The translations under genes and the position numbers were made by a program. A stretch of 64,000 bases of DNA from Maratus speciosus (Eukaryota; Arthropoda; Arachnida; Araneae; Salticidae), in contig OZ010792.1 of the NCBI GenBank assembly GCA_963932465.1, forward strand, positions 188,631,556-188,695,555, written 5' to 3'. Positions 1 through 11,022 of this stretch are shown piece by piece (within the stretch, counting starts at the first letter, position 1; every line of letters begins with the position of its first letter). The notes beneath the pieces are model-generated. The model saw only the letters and a list, made by a program, of their open reading frames with translations. It was not told the origin of the DNA and searched no databases.

Positions 1-52
1 TATTCAAACTTTTTTCAGTGTGTGTCGCTAAACTTTTTCAAGATTTTCTTAA

Positions 53-461
53 GAAGCTACTTCAGCCAGGCAAAAACACCTGTTTGCCTAATGTCAATCC
101 AATGGGAGAAATTTTTTAAGATATTTCATTTGCATTTGAATAATTTTAAATGATATTTTTTGCATTGGATAGCTGAGGTAGATCTGTACAAAGGCCATTT
201 TGCACTTTTTTGATTTTTTTTTACAGGTATTTTTAATTAAGACACTTTCACTTTCAGAGCTCATTTCGAAAATGAAAGCATCCTCATAAAAACCCCTGCT
301 AACAAAATAAAAAAAATGCAAAATGACCTTTATACAGATCTACCTTAGCTAATCAATGTAAAAATCATTTAAAAATATTAAAATGCAATCAAGATATCTT
401 ACATTTCTCCTATTGGATTAACATTGGCGAACAGGTGTTTTCGCCTGAGGGAAGTAGCCCT
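53..461. mobile_element. Fold-back MITE with TTAA target duplication
   Basis: Two arms of about 180 bp (roughly 55-235 and 295-461) are inverted copies of each other, separated by a ~60-bp A/T-rich spacer. The outer ends read GAAGCTACTTC on the left and GAAGTAGCCCT on the right, and TTAA lies on both sides (49-52 and 462-465). TTAA duplications are typical of piggyBac and Kolobok elements; the superfamily is inferred only from that. The open frame at 94-321 lies across the palindrome and is not a gene. Confidence 0.65.
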
Positions 462-465
462 TTAA

Positions 466-1779
466 CTGTTTATCAATCCCACAACACTTCAGTTTTCCCG
501 TTATCAGTGATGTTGCTAGATTTTTGAAATTCTGAGTTTCTGGGAACCAGACACTTCCAAAAAATTGGGTGGTTATTTACAAAAGTGGGTCCTTGTTATA
601 GAAAGAAGACAAGTTTAGTGCATTTAATACAAAATATACATCTTTTGTGATCTTTGAAGAGAAAAACTATATATTCTGAAGGATCCATTGCTATTTTTTT
701 AATGCATTCTTTCTCCAATTTTTTTTCTTGAGTGAAGTAATTTATATCTCTATATAATAAAAGGCAGTGTAACGCATCCGGGACGAACCCATCGATTTTG
801 CCAATCTCCGATAAGATGGAGCCACGCTAGGCTTAATTTCGATTTCAGATGTGTAAGAGAAAACTTATCTACTTAAATACAAATCTTTTCTACCTGAAAT
901 CCCTTCTGTTCAACATAATTTTCTTTAAAAGATACAAAACTAACAAAATTTCAATGATTTGCGCAGTTGAAAAACAATCGAGTTAAAAACATACATTAGC
1001 GTAAAATGTAAACAAACGGTAGTGAGTCATTCACTTGATTCAATGAAAAAAAATTAAACCATGGAGCTATGGCGCAAATCAACTACAGTGATCATCTTTC
1101 GGCCTCAAAGCTTCCAACGGTTTTAGATTGGTACGTTGTCTCCTTTTAATCTTCATGGCTCCATGAAAGAAACAAACATATTTTTGTCAAACCGCGTTCT
1201 ATAAAACAAATCACTTGGCTGTATGGTCAGCATGAGTGGTATGGTGATTCATTCATTTTGATATTCATTCATTGAAAGTTTGTTTGAAGTAATATGGCAA
1301 TACTTATAGATTCGCTGTTTGTTTCTTTTGAATGAGCGGTCCCATATAATGAGCAGCCACTGATCAATAAAGAATAATATATAAAAATAGTGTTCTGTTC
1401 AGTAATATGAATTTGCAAATATACTTTTAAACAAGTTTTATAGAATTAAATGTAATTTTTCTATGACATACACACATATATATATGTATTGGTTACAAAT
1501 GAAATGCAATTTTTATGCTGTAATATTTAAAATTTGGGATTAATTCTAATTTTTTTCAAAGGAGGCATTTTTCAGTTCAAATTCCTGCATTTTTCACTTT
1601 TGTTTGTGTTTATAAGCAGTATGGCAAAAGGGGAGGGAGGTTTATAAGTTCAATTTAGTCTGTGAAAGAAAGATTCAATCTGTGAAATATTTTGTACTGG
1701 AAAAAGTTTTGTTGCTATATATTGTTTTGGTAATTTATATTTGAACATTTCATTTTTATATTTGAACTCTTTTCGTCTG
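466..1779. other. AT-rich stretch with a Helitron-like 5' end
   Basis: No gene is visible. At 747 a plus-strand sequence TCTCTATATAATAAAAGG preceded by A resembles the 5' TC end of the Helitrons seen elsewhere in the window, and the next ~90 bp resemble the sequence after a similar start at 37279. I could not find a matching hairpin plus CTRR end, so only the 5' end is claimed. The rest is low-complexity A/T. Confidence 0.35.
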
Positions 1780-1917
1780 CAGCCCTTTATTCTTTTACTT
1801 ATTCCGACTCTTTTGCAGAAGCAAGGCTCATAGGCCCTCAGCCACGTCCCGAGTAAAAGACACTCTAGCGAAAGCCAGGTTGAAAAAAAAAAAAAAAATT
1901 CAAAAATTAAAACCGGG
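1780..1917. repeat. Copy of the CAGCCACGTCCCGAG repeat
   Basis: This 138-bp stretch is a diverged copy of the CpG-rich repeat at about 16030-16185. Both hold CAGCCCTTTATTCTT, then CAGCCACGTCCCGAGTAAAAGA, then a run of A, then ATTCAAA and AAACCGG. The copy ends about where the Gypsy LTR begins, so the Gypsy element may have landed in it. The class of the repeat is unknown to me. Confidence 0.5.
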
Positions 1918-2168
1918 GAATTTAATATAAACTTTTATATCACCACACTATTATTATTATTCTTAACTAAGGAAGAAGGCATAACTATAAGATTACTTAT
2001 AGTTTTTATTTACATATTTACACCAGCTGCTAAACGCAGCTCTCAGAACAAATCATATCTTACAACTCCGTGGAATACTCTGGTAACATGCGATACCTTA
2101 CAAACAGATTGTGTATTGCTGCCATCTATTAACGCAGATCTCAACTATTGTTGGATTGGGATATGACA
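1918..2168 (-). repeat. 3' LTR of the Gypsy element
   Basis: On the minus strand the LTR starts TGTCATATCC right after an AGGGGAGGGG polypurine tract, the usual layout at the 3' LTR of Ty3 elements. The left limit is set by the end of similarity to the CpG-rich repeat at 1780-1917 and is approximate. No second LTR is present because the 5' half of the element is lost. Confidence 0.5.
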
Positions 2169-2260
2169 CCCCTCCCCTCATAGTTCAAACGAACTACAGG
2201 CAATCTTGTTCTATGACTTCTTCGAACTGGAGCACTTTTCTTACAGTCCTCGTCATAAGC

Positions 2261-3528
2261 TTAAGTCAAATTGTCTTTCGCAGTTTTCTTTGTCGTAACA
2301 TCATTTTTATTACTCACAACTGTACCTGCCACAATATCATGCGAAGGCTGAGATTGGCTTGGTTCTATAGTATCATCATTATTAAGCTGTTCTTTTATTT
2401 TTCTATTAATTCCAGAAAAACAGTTTTGGTTAACCCTTTCATACCTATCATCATTACTGTAATTTTTACCACTATGTCCCATATTTTCAACTTTGTCTGA
2501 CATTAGTTTATCATTTCGATTCATCTCTATAACTCTCTCTGGTATTTCATCACTTATCTCTTTATTTCGTCTCAACTGATCAATGTGACGCTTACACATT
2601 ATTCCGTCACATCTATTTACTAAAACCCATCTACTCCCCAATAATTTCATAAATTTCCCTTTTACCCATTTCTCCCCTTTTCCAAAATTTTTAACAAAAA
2701 CAAAATCATGAAGCTTATATTTGTGAAGGGGTTGCTGTATTTTAGGTTTTGAGGGTAATGCCAAGTGAAGGGCTGTTCGAACTGGCCTTCCAAACATTAA
2801 TTCCGCAGGAGTTTTACCAGTCACCGAATGAGGAGTGGAATGATTTTCTAACAAAAATCGTGAAATTGACAATGTTATGTCACTTTTATCTAGCTTTTTA
2901 AGACAATTTTTCACAGTTTGCACATATCTTTCCGCTTGTCCATTCGAAGACAGATAAAATGGAACAGGCATATGCTTAATTCCATTATTTTTAAGAAATT
3001 TCTCAAATTCATCACTTGTGAATGCGGGACCATTATCACTGACCAATTCAACAGGTAATCCAAATGTAGCAAAAATTCTCCTTAATACCTTAATTGTAGT
3101 TTTACTATCAGACCTGGGTACTACCTCTACCTCCAACCATTTAGTATAAGAATCGACTACTATTAAAAACATTTTACCTTCGAAAAGACCGGCATGATCT
3201 ATATGGATCCTTTCCCAGAGCAGTTCAAGGGTTCCATTTTGGGACAATCCCTCGCAAACATCTGACATCTATTACAAGAATTTACCATTTGTTCAATTTC
3301 TTTATCCATATTTGGCCACCAAACTACCCCCCTAGCTTTCGCTTTCATGCTCGATATACCTTGATGAACAAAATGCAGTAATTTTAATATATATTCACGG
3401 CCTTCCTCTGGTACGATCACTCTATGTCCCCACAATAGACAATTTTCTAGACAGGAAATTTCCTCCCTTCTACGAAAATATGGTTGATATTCTTCTTGTT
3501 TAACCTTCCGCGGCCACCCATGTAACAC
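2261..3528 (-). pseudogene. Gypsy integrase, frameshifted
   Basis: This is the integrase of the Gypsy element, which would insert the cDNA into host DNA. The zinc-binding part is at 3528-3199 (HFVHQG, later CNRCQ). The core follows in another frame at 3268-2261, with the first catalytic Asp in RIHIDHAG, the second in LVSDNGPAF and the Glu in NGQAERYVQ, giving a complete DDE triad. GKTPAELMFGR and the basic C-terminal region KYKLHDFVFVKNFGKG are typical of the K02A2.6-like group of Ty3 integrases. An indel near 3210-3260 separates the two parts, and a stop lies between RNase H and integrase at about 3529. The last ~70 codons are a low-complexity polar tail. Confidence 0.85.
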
Positions 3529-4353
3529 CTACTCTAAAATTTGTTTAGTTACAGGATTTTCAGTTGTCCACTTTGCAATAGTTTTAGACGTAATAGGCCA
3601 ATTATTATTTGAAACGAACATTATTTCCACAGGATTACTCACTATATTTACAGTTTCTGGGAGAGGTAATCTACTTAATGCGTCAGCATTTTTATTATTT
3701 TTACCTTCACGATACTCAATTGTATAATCATAACCAGCTAACATTAACGACCATCTCAGCATTCTAGGTGATAATGTATCAGGTATCTTTTTAACAGGAT
3801 CAAATAATCTAATTAAAGGTTTATGATCTGTTATAATTTTAAATTTTTTTCCAGCTAAATATTGGTGAAATTTAGTGACACCAAATATTACAGAAAAAGC
3901 TTCTTTATCAATCATTGCATAATTTCTTTCAGTTTTGTTTAAAGTTCTAGAAGCATAAGCAATAGGTTTCTCTTTACTCTCAACAATGTGGCTTAAAACT
4001 GACCCTATACCATATTCAGAAGCATCACAGTTTAACACTATATCTTTGTTAACATCATATAATTATAAAACAGGAGATGTACATAATAATTGTTTCACTT
4101 TCTGAAACGCTTTTTCATGCTTTTCTGACCATGTCCAGTTTACATTATTATCTAATAATCTATGTAAAGGTTCTAAAACATCTGAAATATTAGGCAGGAA
4201 GTTTCTATAATAAGAAATTAAGCCTAAAAATGAACGCAATTGTGACACATTATTTGGAATAGGAGCATTCAAAATAGCATTAACTTTTTCTGGAATAGGT
4301 CTAATTCCTTCCTGAGATATTTTATGACCTAAATAAGAAACTTCCGAAACCAT
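3529..4353 (-). pseudogene. Gypsy reverse transcriptase C-terminus and RNase H
   Basis: The first block (4353-4063) is the end of the reverse transcriptase: YLGHKIS, then LRSFLGLISYYRNFLPNIS and the connection FQKVKQLL. After an in-frame stop near 4060 the second block (4038-3529) is the RNase H domain, with the Asp of NCDASEYGIG, the Glu of DKEAFSVIFG, the Asp of ITDHKPL and the Asp of NADALSRLP, so all four metal-binding acids are kept. Upstream of 4353 the sequence can be followed to about 4460 with two further stops, and then the similarity ends abruptly within the residues that follow the YLDD motif. The fragment is a dead remnant of pol. Confidence 0.85.
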
Positions 4354-4502
4354 AAATTAAAATTTTTCCTTATTTAATCATATACCATGCTCAGAAAAGC
4401 ATTTCAGAACATTTTCAACTCTTTCAGAATGTTCTGATTCATTACTAGCACTAATGATAGGGGATTCAAAAGATAGGATAATAAATGTGATGGGCTCAAT
4501 AC

Positions 4503-4608
4503 TTGTTCATAACGAGCAAAGTCATGCAATTTTATTTCACTTAAACTTGCAGAAGTTTTAATAGGCAAGTAAATATTCTTATATTTAATATATTCCTGCT
4601 TAGATTTC
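4503..4608 (-). CDS. NCAPG: CAP-G exon (most 3' exon found)
   Basis: This 106-bp exon supplies one base to complete a Trp codon split across the intron, then 35 codons beginning KSKQEYIKYKNIYLPIKTSA and ending RYEQ. The acceptor is GTAAG before the first G (4610-4609) and the donor is GTATTG (4502 downwards). By recollection of vertebrate CAP-G, it matches the segment after the last strong HEAT repeat, where a Gln-Glu-aromatic motif is followed by a Leu-Pro stretch. The donor is weaker than those of the other exons, and the Gypsy remnant begins about 40 bp further on. The phase fits the preceding exon exactly, which raises confidence. Confidence 0.6.
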
Positions 4609-5419
4609 CTTACTGTTGCAAGTTTATTTTACAATTTGATTCAAATGAAATTTGAAACCATTTCTAAACTTTACATTGTGTTTTACTTTTCATCAAAGAT
4701 TAAGCTTTATCTTTCTAAAAACTGTTTGACTATTTGTATTATATATAACTAAATTGTATTAAAGTACATTAACATTTTTTTACATCTTGAGTTCATTTAA
4801 AAATAATTTAAAAAAAAAACTGATTTAAATCAATGATTTAAAAAAAAAAATCAATTGATTTAAATTATGATTTTAAAATAACGATTTCAATCAATGAACC
4901 CTTCTGATTTCTGTTATTTTCTCCATGTATATAATACTAATTATGGTAGAACATAAGAGAGGAAATGAGACAAACATTTCGGCTTAGTCTTTTATCGTAA
5001 AATAGGATTTTTAAATAAGAAAGTGCCTTTTAATGTCATATAGATCCCTGCTGGTCGATACTGACCAATTTGGTGACCCTGTTTTAGATAATCATTCTAT
5101 TTCCATTGTGCTAGAACAATTTTACAGGTATAGAAACACTGCAAAAAATGAAAAAATGCCATTCTCCACTTTTTAACTGTAAACCAAGCAACAAACATAA
5201 AGAACAGAATCAAATTCTCATAGAAATTACGCATGCTCTTCGGCTTTCAAATAATTTAGGGTAGTTGATTTACTTTTTATCAATTATACATACACATACT
5301 TCATTTAAATTATTACTATTATTTTGTAATTTATATATGTAAGAAAATTATACAGAAACATAATGGCAAATGATTATAAATAAGGATGTTAGCAGAAAAA
5401 AAAAAAATTACAAACTTAC
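4609..5419. other. Short CAP-G intron, no other gene
   Basis: This 811-bp intron separates the two most 3' exons found. It is A/T-rich. Around 4795-4905 there are several inverted ATTTAAAT-type words ending in ATTGATTGAAATCG (reverse complement), which resembles one end of a hAT-type MITE; no partner end was found. Confidence 0.5.
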
Positions 5420-5595
5420 CATGATTCTCCATAAAGCTCAAGGAAGTTGACAATAGTATTTTTCATAATCTGCCCCTCTTCTGGGTCAAACATAAACATT
5501 ATTAATTTTGCAAGCAAAGTAGGAGAATATGTGTGATGAGACAAATATAGTTTGAACATTCCTTTTAAAACTATTTTTATATCAATTTCAGCATC
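5420..5595 (-). CDS. NCAPG: CAP-G exon, HEAT-repeat region
   Basis: The exon is 176 bp: 58 codons plus two bases. It starts DAEIDIKIVLKGMFKLYLSH and contains LLAKLIMFMFDPEEGQ, which I align by recollection with the vertebrate CAP-G stretch that has a Leu-rich helix followed by Asn-Pro and an acidic turn. The acceptor is TATAG before GATG (5596-5598 complement) and the donor is GTAAGT (5419 downwards). The two leftover bases TG join to the G of the exon at 4608 to make Trp. CAP-G is a HEAT-repeat subunit of condensin I, which compacts mitotic chromosomes. The preceding intron of 17.2 kb is exceptionally repeat-filled. Confidence 0.75.
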
Positions 5596-8077
5596 CTATA
5601 TAAATTAAAACACAAATTTTAGATACAACCAACACACAATTCTTTATATTAAATACTTTAAAAATTAAAAAAAAAAAAAAACTTTAACCTTATGTCACCT
5701 GGCTTTTGGCATAATGGGTCCCTGAAGCCAGGCACTTCTAAACTTTTGAAATATTTCATTGCAAGACAAAAAATATGTATTCTGAAATTAACCCATTGCA
5801 ATGTTAAGTCATAACACAGCATGATAACTAAAAGTGTAAAATTACTATATTAATCATTTATGGATTATTTCATCGTTATATATTAACTTATTTCAACGAT
5901 GCTTTTACTTAAATTTTGTTTTGTTGTCAGTCGCGGTTGGTTTGTTTACAAAGTAACAATCTTTGTTTTGGGTAAATTAAAGTCAGCTAAAAGTAAATAA
6001 TTAAGTGTTATAATGTATCATTGTTAAAGCATTGACACAGAATTTTATGAAACTATTGGGATGAATTCACACTGTCCACAAAGCTCATTTTAAATTAAAT
6101 ATTTTTGTATGTTTGTTTCGCTGTGAAGGCATAGTGGTTGGTAGAAGTCATACTTTTATTGATTGGCAATTGATGAAGATGGCACAACTTCTCCTCGTCA
6201 GTGTTTAATTTCTAGAATGTGCATTTTCAACTAATTAAATTGTTTATCAGCCATCAAATGTGCATTTTGGTGATAATATTAATTTTTCAATATTTTGGAA
6301 TCAATGTTTAAAATACCAACCATGGAGCTACTGGAAGCGAGGTTATTATTTTGGAGCTACTGGTATTTATTTTAATATTTTTAAAGTTTAAAAGTAATTC
6401 AAATTAATGGTTTATTATTTTACTTTTCTGTTCTGTCAATCTTAATTTTCACATTCTTTCATTTTTTAACTGTAACGGCAACACCATGAATGACGCAGTG
6501 TTGTGTATGCTTTCCCGCCTAGATGACATCAGAGGAAGGCAACCAGCATCACCGTGGTCAATTTGCGCACGGCAATATTCTAAATTTTATAACAACAAAT
6601 CTACATAATCAGTGTTTTTCTCAAGAATTTCCATAGCTTTTGTAGCTGGCTTCTCACGTTTATGATGCAAAAAGTTAAATAAATTGAATAATTATACAGA
6701 TCAAGTGTCATTTTTCATCGTACTACTTACCCTGCGTGCATATGTGGCAAAAAATGTAGTAAAAGATGTTTGGCGGGAAGCAAGGAGTTTTTCAGGAGTT
6801 GGAAGGTTGAAATACGAGATGCTGGTGGAGAGGTTGAGTTTTTTTTTCTTGCAGTAATGGCTGAAGATGTGGGACCCCCAACGTTGCTAAGTCCTTATTT
6901 TTCTTTTCTATTTTTCCTTCTAATCTTAATGCATGTTTAACACTCGCGATGTTCTATTTTAATTGGCCAGTTATTTAATGGTGGAACGTAAATCTTCCAC
7001 GTTTTTTTTATATTATAATGCCAGTAGTTCCATGTAAGTGTAAATTGGAGTACTATATAAGAAAAGTAATGCAGGGAAGGAAATGAATCTTAAGAATTAG
7101 TAAGTCATGAAGATTCAGTAAGTCATATCATAAACAATAGTAATTTTAAATAGTAATTATGCAAATTGTACTTATCAAGAAAATCTTCAGTTATACTGTT
7201 AAGAATTTATTATGAATCTAGATCTGAATTAGATCAATTTTATTGTGAAAATAATTATTAAGTTAAGCAGCGATATTATGTGAATTAATTAGTGTTTAAT
7301 AAATCCCTGTTTCTTGTTAATTTAGTCATCATTTAACTGCAGTGTGCTTTCTTGTTTAAACTAGAATTTTTTCAAGTAATGCAAGTGAGTTTGCTCACAT
7401 TCGGGTGGTGTCTTTTTAGGAATAACCTGGCAGAGATAATTTTATTCTTGAAGTTGACTTATGTTGTTTTTGGAGTTTTAAAAGTTAGGTTTAAGTAATG
7501 TGATTTTGGAATTTTGTTGTTAATTTTTGTAAGGTGTTTAGATAATTCAATAAGTTTTAGATTATTCATTATTTTCATGAATTTAATTGTTTCTGCTGAG
7601 TTCTTGGAACAATAATTTGAGGTAAATTTATCTTTTGAAAGAAATCATATGTAGTATATGATTTGGGTGTAATTTTATTTGTCTTTAAGGAGTCATGTGG
7701 AGTGCATGATTCGGGAAAATTTAAATAAATTAATTTTATAGTGATCGCTAGATCAGGACCTAGTTATTGCGGGTTTCTTGTAATTTTTGAGTTGAATGAC
7801 TCACAACGCACATTTAACAATATTAATAAATTAATTTAATTGTTTTGATATTTAATAAGGGAAGTTTTAATGCAATATAGTTAAGAAGATAATAGTTATG
7901 ATTTAAATGGGATTAATGTTTAATTGAATAAGTGTTATATAAGGAATTGTGTTTTTAATGGGATAAGTTAATTGTTTTAATAATGGTTTTAGGAAGTTAA
8001 TGGATTTTAAGGTACATTTCAGGGGTATATAATTTTAATTATAATTAAAATATATTAAATATATAATTATTATATAT
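5596..8077. other. Intron sequence, no gene recognised; possible LTR-like piece
   Basis: The stretch is A/T-rich, with no coding region that I can support. Around 7050-7305 there is a TATA-like TACTATATAAGAAAAG and an AATAAA at about 7298, followed some 120 bp later by AACCTGGCAGAGATAA. That order (TATA, poly(A) signal, then a TGGC primer-site-like word) could be an old LTR and leader, but I see no second copy, no TG/CA ends and no coding sequence, so it is left unassigned. Confidence 0.25.
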
Positions 8078-8782
8078 TTTGGGATTAAAAATAAACTTGG
8101 AAAAGACTAAGGTGATGTTCAATTCATTTGCATCAAAAAAGAAAATCGTCTACAACAACACTGAAATTAAAGAAGTGCAAAGTTATGTGTACCTTGGGCA
8201 AGAAATATCATGTGATAATAGTATCATGAATGAAATCAATAGAAGAATAAGAAATGGATGGAGTGCTTTTGGGAAGAACAATATTATTCTGAAGAGTAGC
8301 ATGCCCCTGTGTTTGAAAAGAAAGGTATTTAACCAATGTGTTTTGCCTGTCCTAACTTATGGAGCAGAAACATGGACGCTAACAAAACGGATGGTACAAA
8401 GATTACAAACAACACAGAGAAGTATGGAAAGATGTATGCTAGGTATAACTAGAAGAGACAGAAAAAGAATAACCTGGATAAGAAGTCAGACGAAAGTTTT
8501 TGACATCATTGAAAGAATTAAACGGCTAAAATGGAAATGGGCTGGGAACATCGCAAGAAGACAAGACAATAGATGGAGCACAAACACCCTACAGTGGTAT
8601 CCCAGAGATGTAAAACGGCCAAGAAGACGACCTCAAGTAAGATGGAGTGATGAAATCAGAAAAGTAGCCGGTGTAAGTTGGATGACTAAAGCACTAGACA
8701 GGAAACATTGGAAAATTCTGGGGGAGACCTACATCCAGCAGTGGATTGAAAACGGTTGATGATGATGATATATATATATATA
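8078..8782 (+). mobile_element. 5'-truncated RTE-type non-LTR retrotransposon
   Basis: Only the 3' part of the element is present, starting inside the reverse transcriptase and ending soon after its stop in a simple repeat (GATGATGATGATA followed by TA repeats). A 3' end made of a short tandem repeat rather than poly(A) is typical of RTE elements, as is 5' truncation on insertion. No clear target duplication is visible because both sides are TA-rich. Confidence 0.75.
8079..8759 (+). CDS. C-terminal part of an RTE reverse transcriptase
   Basis: The 226-residue open frame is the end of the reverse transcriptase palm/thumb and the following C-terminal region. The start GLKINLEKTKVMFN is the conserved segment after the catalytic YADD box, YVYLGQEIS follows, then LPVLTYGAETWTLT and the tail with RLKWKWAGNIARR and a Trp-rich end. 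The catalytic YADD itself is lost, and so is the endonuclease. The first Met is simply an internal codon of a truncated frame, not a true start. The frame is unbroken, so the insertion may be fairly recent, but it cannot encode an active enzyme. Confidence 0.85.
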   Translation: MGLKINLEKTKVMFNSFASKKKIVYNNTEIKEVQSYVYLGQEISCDNSIMNEINRRIRNGWSAFGKNNIILKSSMPLCLKRKVFNQCVLPVLTYGAETWTLTKRMVQRLQTTQRSMERCMLGITRRDRKRITWIRSQTKVFDIIERIKRLKWKWAGNIARRQDNRWSTNTLQWYPRDVKRPRRRPQVRWSDEIRKVAGVSWMTKALDRKHWKILGETYIQQWIENG

Positions 8783-8783
8783 A

Positions 8784-11022
8784 CAGGGTTCATACAGAGT
8801 TGGGAAGAAAATATCTAAGGAGTACCCAAAAAATCCAAAAAAATTTTAAGAATTGCTTTTTTTTTGTCGATGTTTTTATGTGCTGCATCGTTATGTGGTA
8901 TGCACACTCCAATTTTTAATGCCCAATTTGGAGAGAAAAACATTTCAAAAACAAATTGTACTCTATTAGAATCTAATTGTTAGTGCTGAAATTGCACAGA
9001 ATTCACAATATATTGCTTATTGATTTCGTAAGTTTAAATACAAAATTGCCAATCTACTTTTTTATGCAGTGACCAATGGTCAGGTCATGTCACAGGGGGG
9101 ATTCTGAGAAAGAAAAAAAAAAAAATCTGAAATTCACAGCAAATTTTATGAAAAGTTACACCAGAGACAGGGGGGGGGGGGGGGAGAGAGAGGGGTATGC
9201 GTTTTCTCTGTGGCTCTTTTGACGAAATTTGTGGGGTTTTTTCGAGATCTTTTGACAAAATTTGTCGATTTTTCGCGATCTATTGACGAAATTTGTCGGG
9301 GTTTTTTTTGCGATCTTTCGACGAAATTTGCCGTTTTTTCACGATCTTTCGACGAAATTTGTGGGTTTTTTCGTGATATTTTGACAAAATTTGTGGGGGG
9401 TTTTGCGATCTTTTGATGAAATTTGCGGGGTTTTCGCGATTCTTTGACGAAATTTGCGTTTTTTCGCAATTCTTAGACGAAATTTGCGTTTTCCCCGCGA
9501 TCCTTTCACGAAATTGGCGATTTTTTTGCAAATTGGCAAAATTAATTTTTTGTCAGCAGCGTCAGATTTTCTTCTTTTCTTTTGTCAAAGAAAAGATCTT
9601 GATTGAAAGATCTTTTGTCAAAGACCTGACAAAAAATCTTTGTCAGATTTTTTGTTACAACGACCATATATCCGAATTGGTGACCGATTTTTAAAAATTT
9701 TCGAAAATGAATGCCTTACATTTTAGGAAAATTCGGACTAGAATCACCCCTAGGTCATAGAAATAGCGATTAGTCAACCCCCAAACACTTATTATGTATA
9801 TCACATACATGATACATCTTAAAGAAAATTTTAAAAGGCTTTATTCTTTTAGAACAGCGGTAATCGCTTTCTTTGAACGTGAAATTTTGACGAATTCGCA
9901 TTTTTTTTTTCGCGTTCTTATGATGAAATTCGCGTTTTTTTTTTTTTTTTTCCCCGTGATCTTCATGGGGAAATTCGTGTTTCTTTCGCGATCTTCTGGG
10001 AGAAATTCACAGTTTTTTTTCGCGACCTTCTGGGGAAATTCGCTTTTTTCGCGACCTTTTAACGGAATTCGCGTTTTATTTCGATTGTTTAACGAATCTG
10101 ATGTTTTTTTCACGTTTTTATGATGGAAACTGCGTGTTTTTTGCGATTCTTTGACGAAATTTGCGTGTTTTTCGCGATCCTTTGAGGAAATTCAAGTGTT
10201 TTTCGCGATCTTTTGGGGAAATTCAAGTGTTTTTCGCGATTTTCTGTGGAAATTCGCGATCTTTTAATGGAATTAGCATTTTTAGCGATCTTTTGACGGA
10301 AATAGTGTGTTTTCGCGATCCTTTGAGGAAATTCACGTGTTTTTCATGATCTTTTGAGGAAATTCGCGTATTTATTTGCGATTTTTTGAGGAAATTCGCG
10401 TTTTATGCGATCTTTTGAGGAAATCTGCTTTTTTTCTTGATCTTTAAGGAAGTTCACGTTTTTTCTTGATCTTTGAGTAAAATCACGTTTTTTCGCTGTC
10501 TTTTTAAAAAGTTCGCGTCTGTTTAAGAAATCCGAGTTTTCCCGCGATCTGTTGGAGAAATTTGCGTTTTTTCATGATCCTTGACAAAATTTGACGGTAC
10601 TTTTTTGAAACATATTTGCAAATGCGATTTTTCCGAGATTCTTAGCTAAATGCCAAACATCGATAAAATTTAAAATAAAGGTGGCACGGTTTTCGACATG
10701 GCTAACAGTGTCGAAAAACGGACTTTATGGACCTAATAATTGAAAAACGGACCTAGTGGGAGCCCTGCTATTAAGATTACCCTACCCAATCAATGTTGTG
10801 CTTCAGATGAATGACGTGCATAAAGGATTTACCGTGCATTTTTCAATCACGATTTCCCCCCCCCCCCCCCTCGCAGCAATATCACTTGAGTCCGAAGCCG
10901 CAATAGAATATAAGGAGTTTCTAAGTAGTGGTTTGCTTATCCAAGTAGTTCTAAGTACTACTTGGGAATGTTTTCATTTCTAAGGAGTTTCCAAGGAGTC
11001 TAAACAGTCTGTGCGAACCCTG
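8784..11022. mobile_element. hAT-type non-autonomous element with internal 33-bp array
   Basis: The left end CAGGGTTCATACAGA and the right end (reverse complement CAGGGTTCGCACAGA) form imperfect terminal inverted repeats, and both are followed by AAGGAGT words further in. CAGGG ends fit the hAT pattern. The flanks ATATATAA and ATATAGCC match at only five of eight positions, so the target duplication is uncertain in this TA-rich spot. The interior holds no transposase; most of it is the degenerate array at 9195-10615 and a CA/poly(C) patch near 10856. Confidence 0.6.
9195..10615 (+). repeat. Degenerate ~33-bp tandem array (GACGAAATTTGCG type)
   Basis: About forty decaying copies follow each other. 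Each unit has GACGAAATTTG or GAGGAAATTCGCG, a run of T, and CGCGATCTTTT. Spacings near 9219, 9252, 9285, 9320, 9350 and 9383 show a period close to 33 bp. Because this is a multiple of three, overlapping open frames appear on both strands (for example 9210-9416 and 9841-10113); they are by-products of the repeat, not genes. The same unit occurs at 40150-40900 and 62985-63960. Confidence 0.8.

Larger units (their letters stand above)
1918..4460 (-). mobile_element. 5'-truncated Gypsy (Ty3) LTR retrotransposon
   Basis: Read on the minus strand, the element goes from a broken reverse transcriptase (near 4460) through RNase H and integrase to a polypurine tract (complement of 2169-2178) directly followed by TGTCATATCCC, the start of the 3' LTR at 2168. 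The LTR runs leftwards to about 1918; its far end is not certain because no clear CA terminus or target duplication is visible. Gag, protease, most of the reverse transcriptase and the 5' LTR are missing. Several stops and frameshifts show that it is dead. It lies in the CAP-G intron that follows the exon at 4608-4503. Confidence 0.85.

Noticed and set aside
6880..7440. LTR-like order of TATA box, AATAAA and a TGGC primer-site-like word
   Set aside because: No second LTR copy, no TG/CA ends, no target duplication and no pol sequence next to it.
9146..10349. Several 60-109 codon frames on both strands
   Set aside because: They lie wholly inside the degenerate 33-bp array of a non-autonomous element and have no conserved domain.
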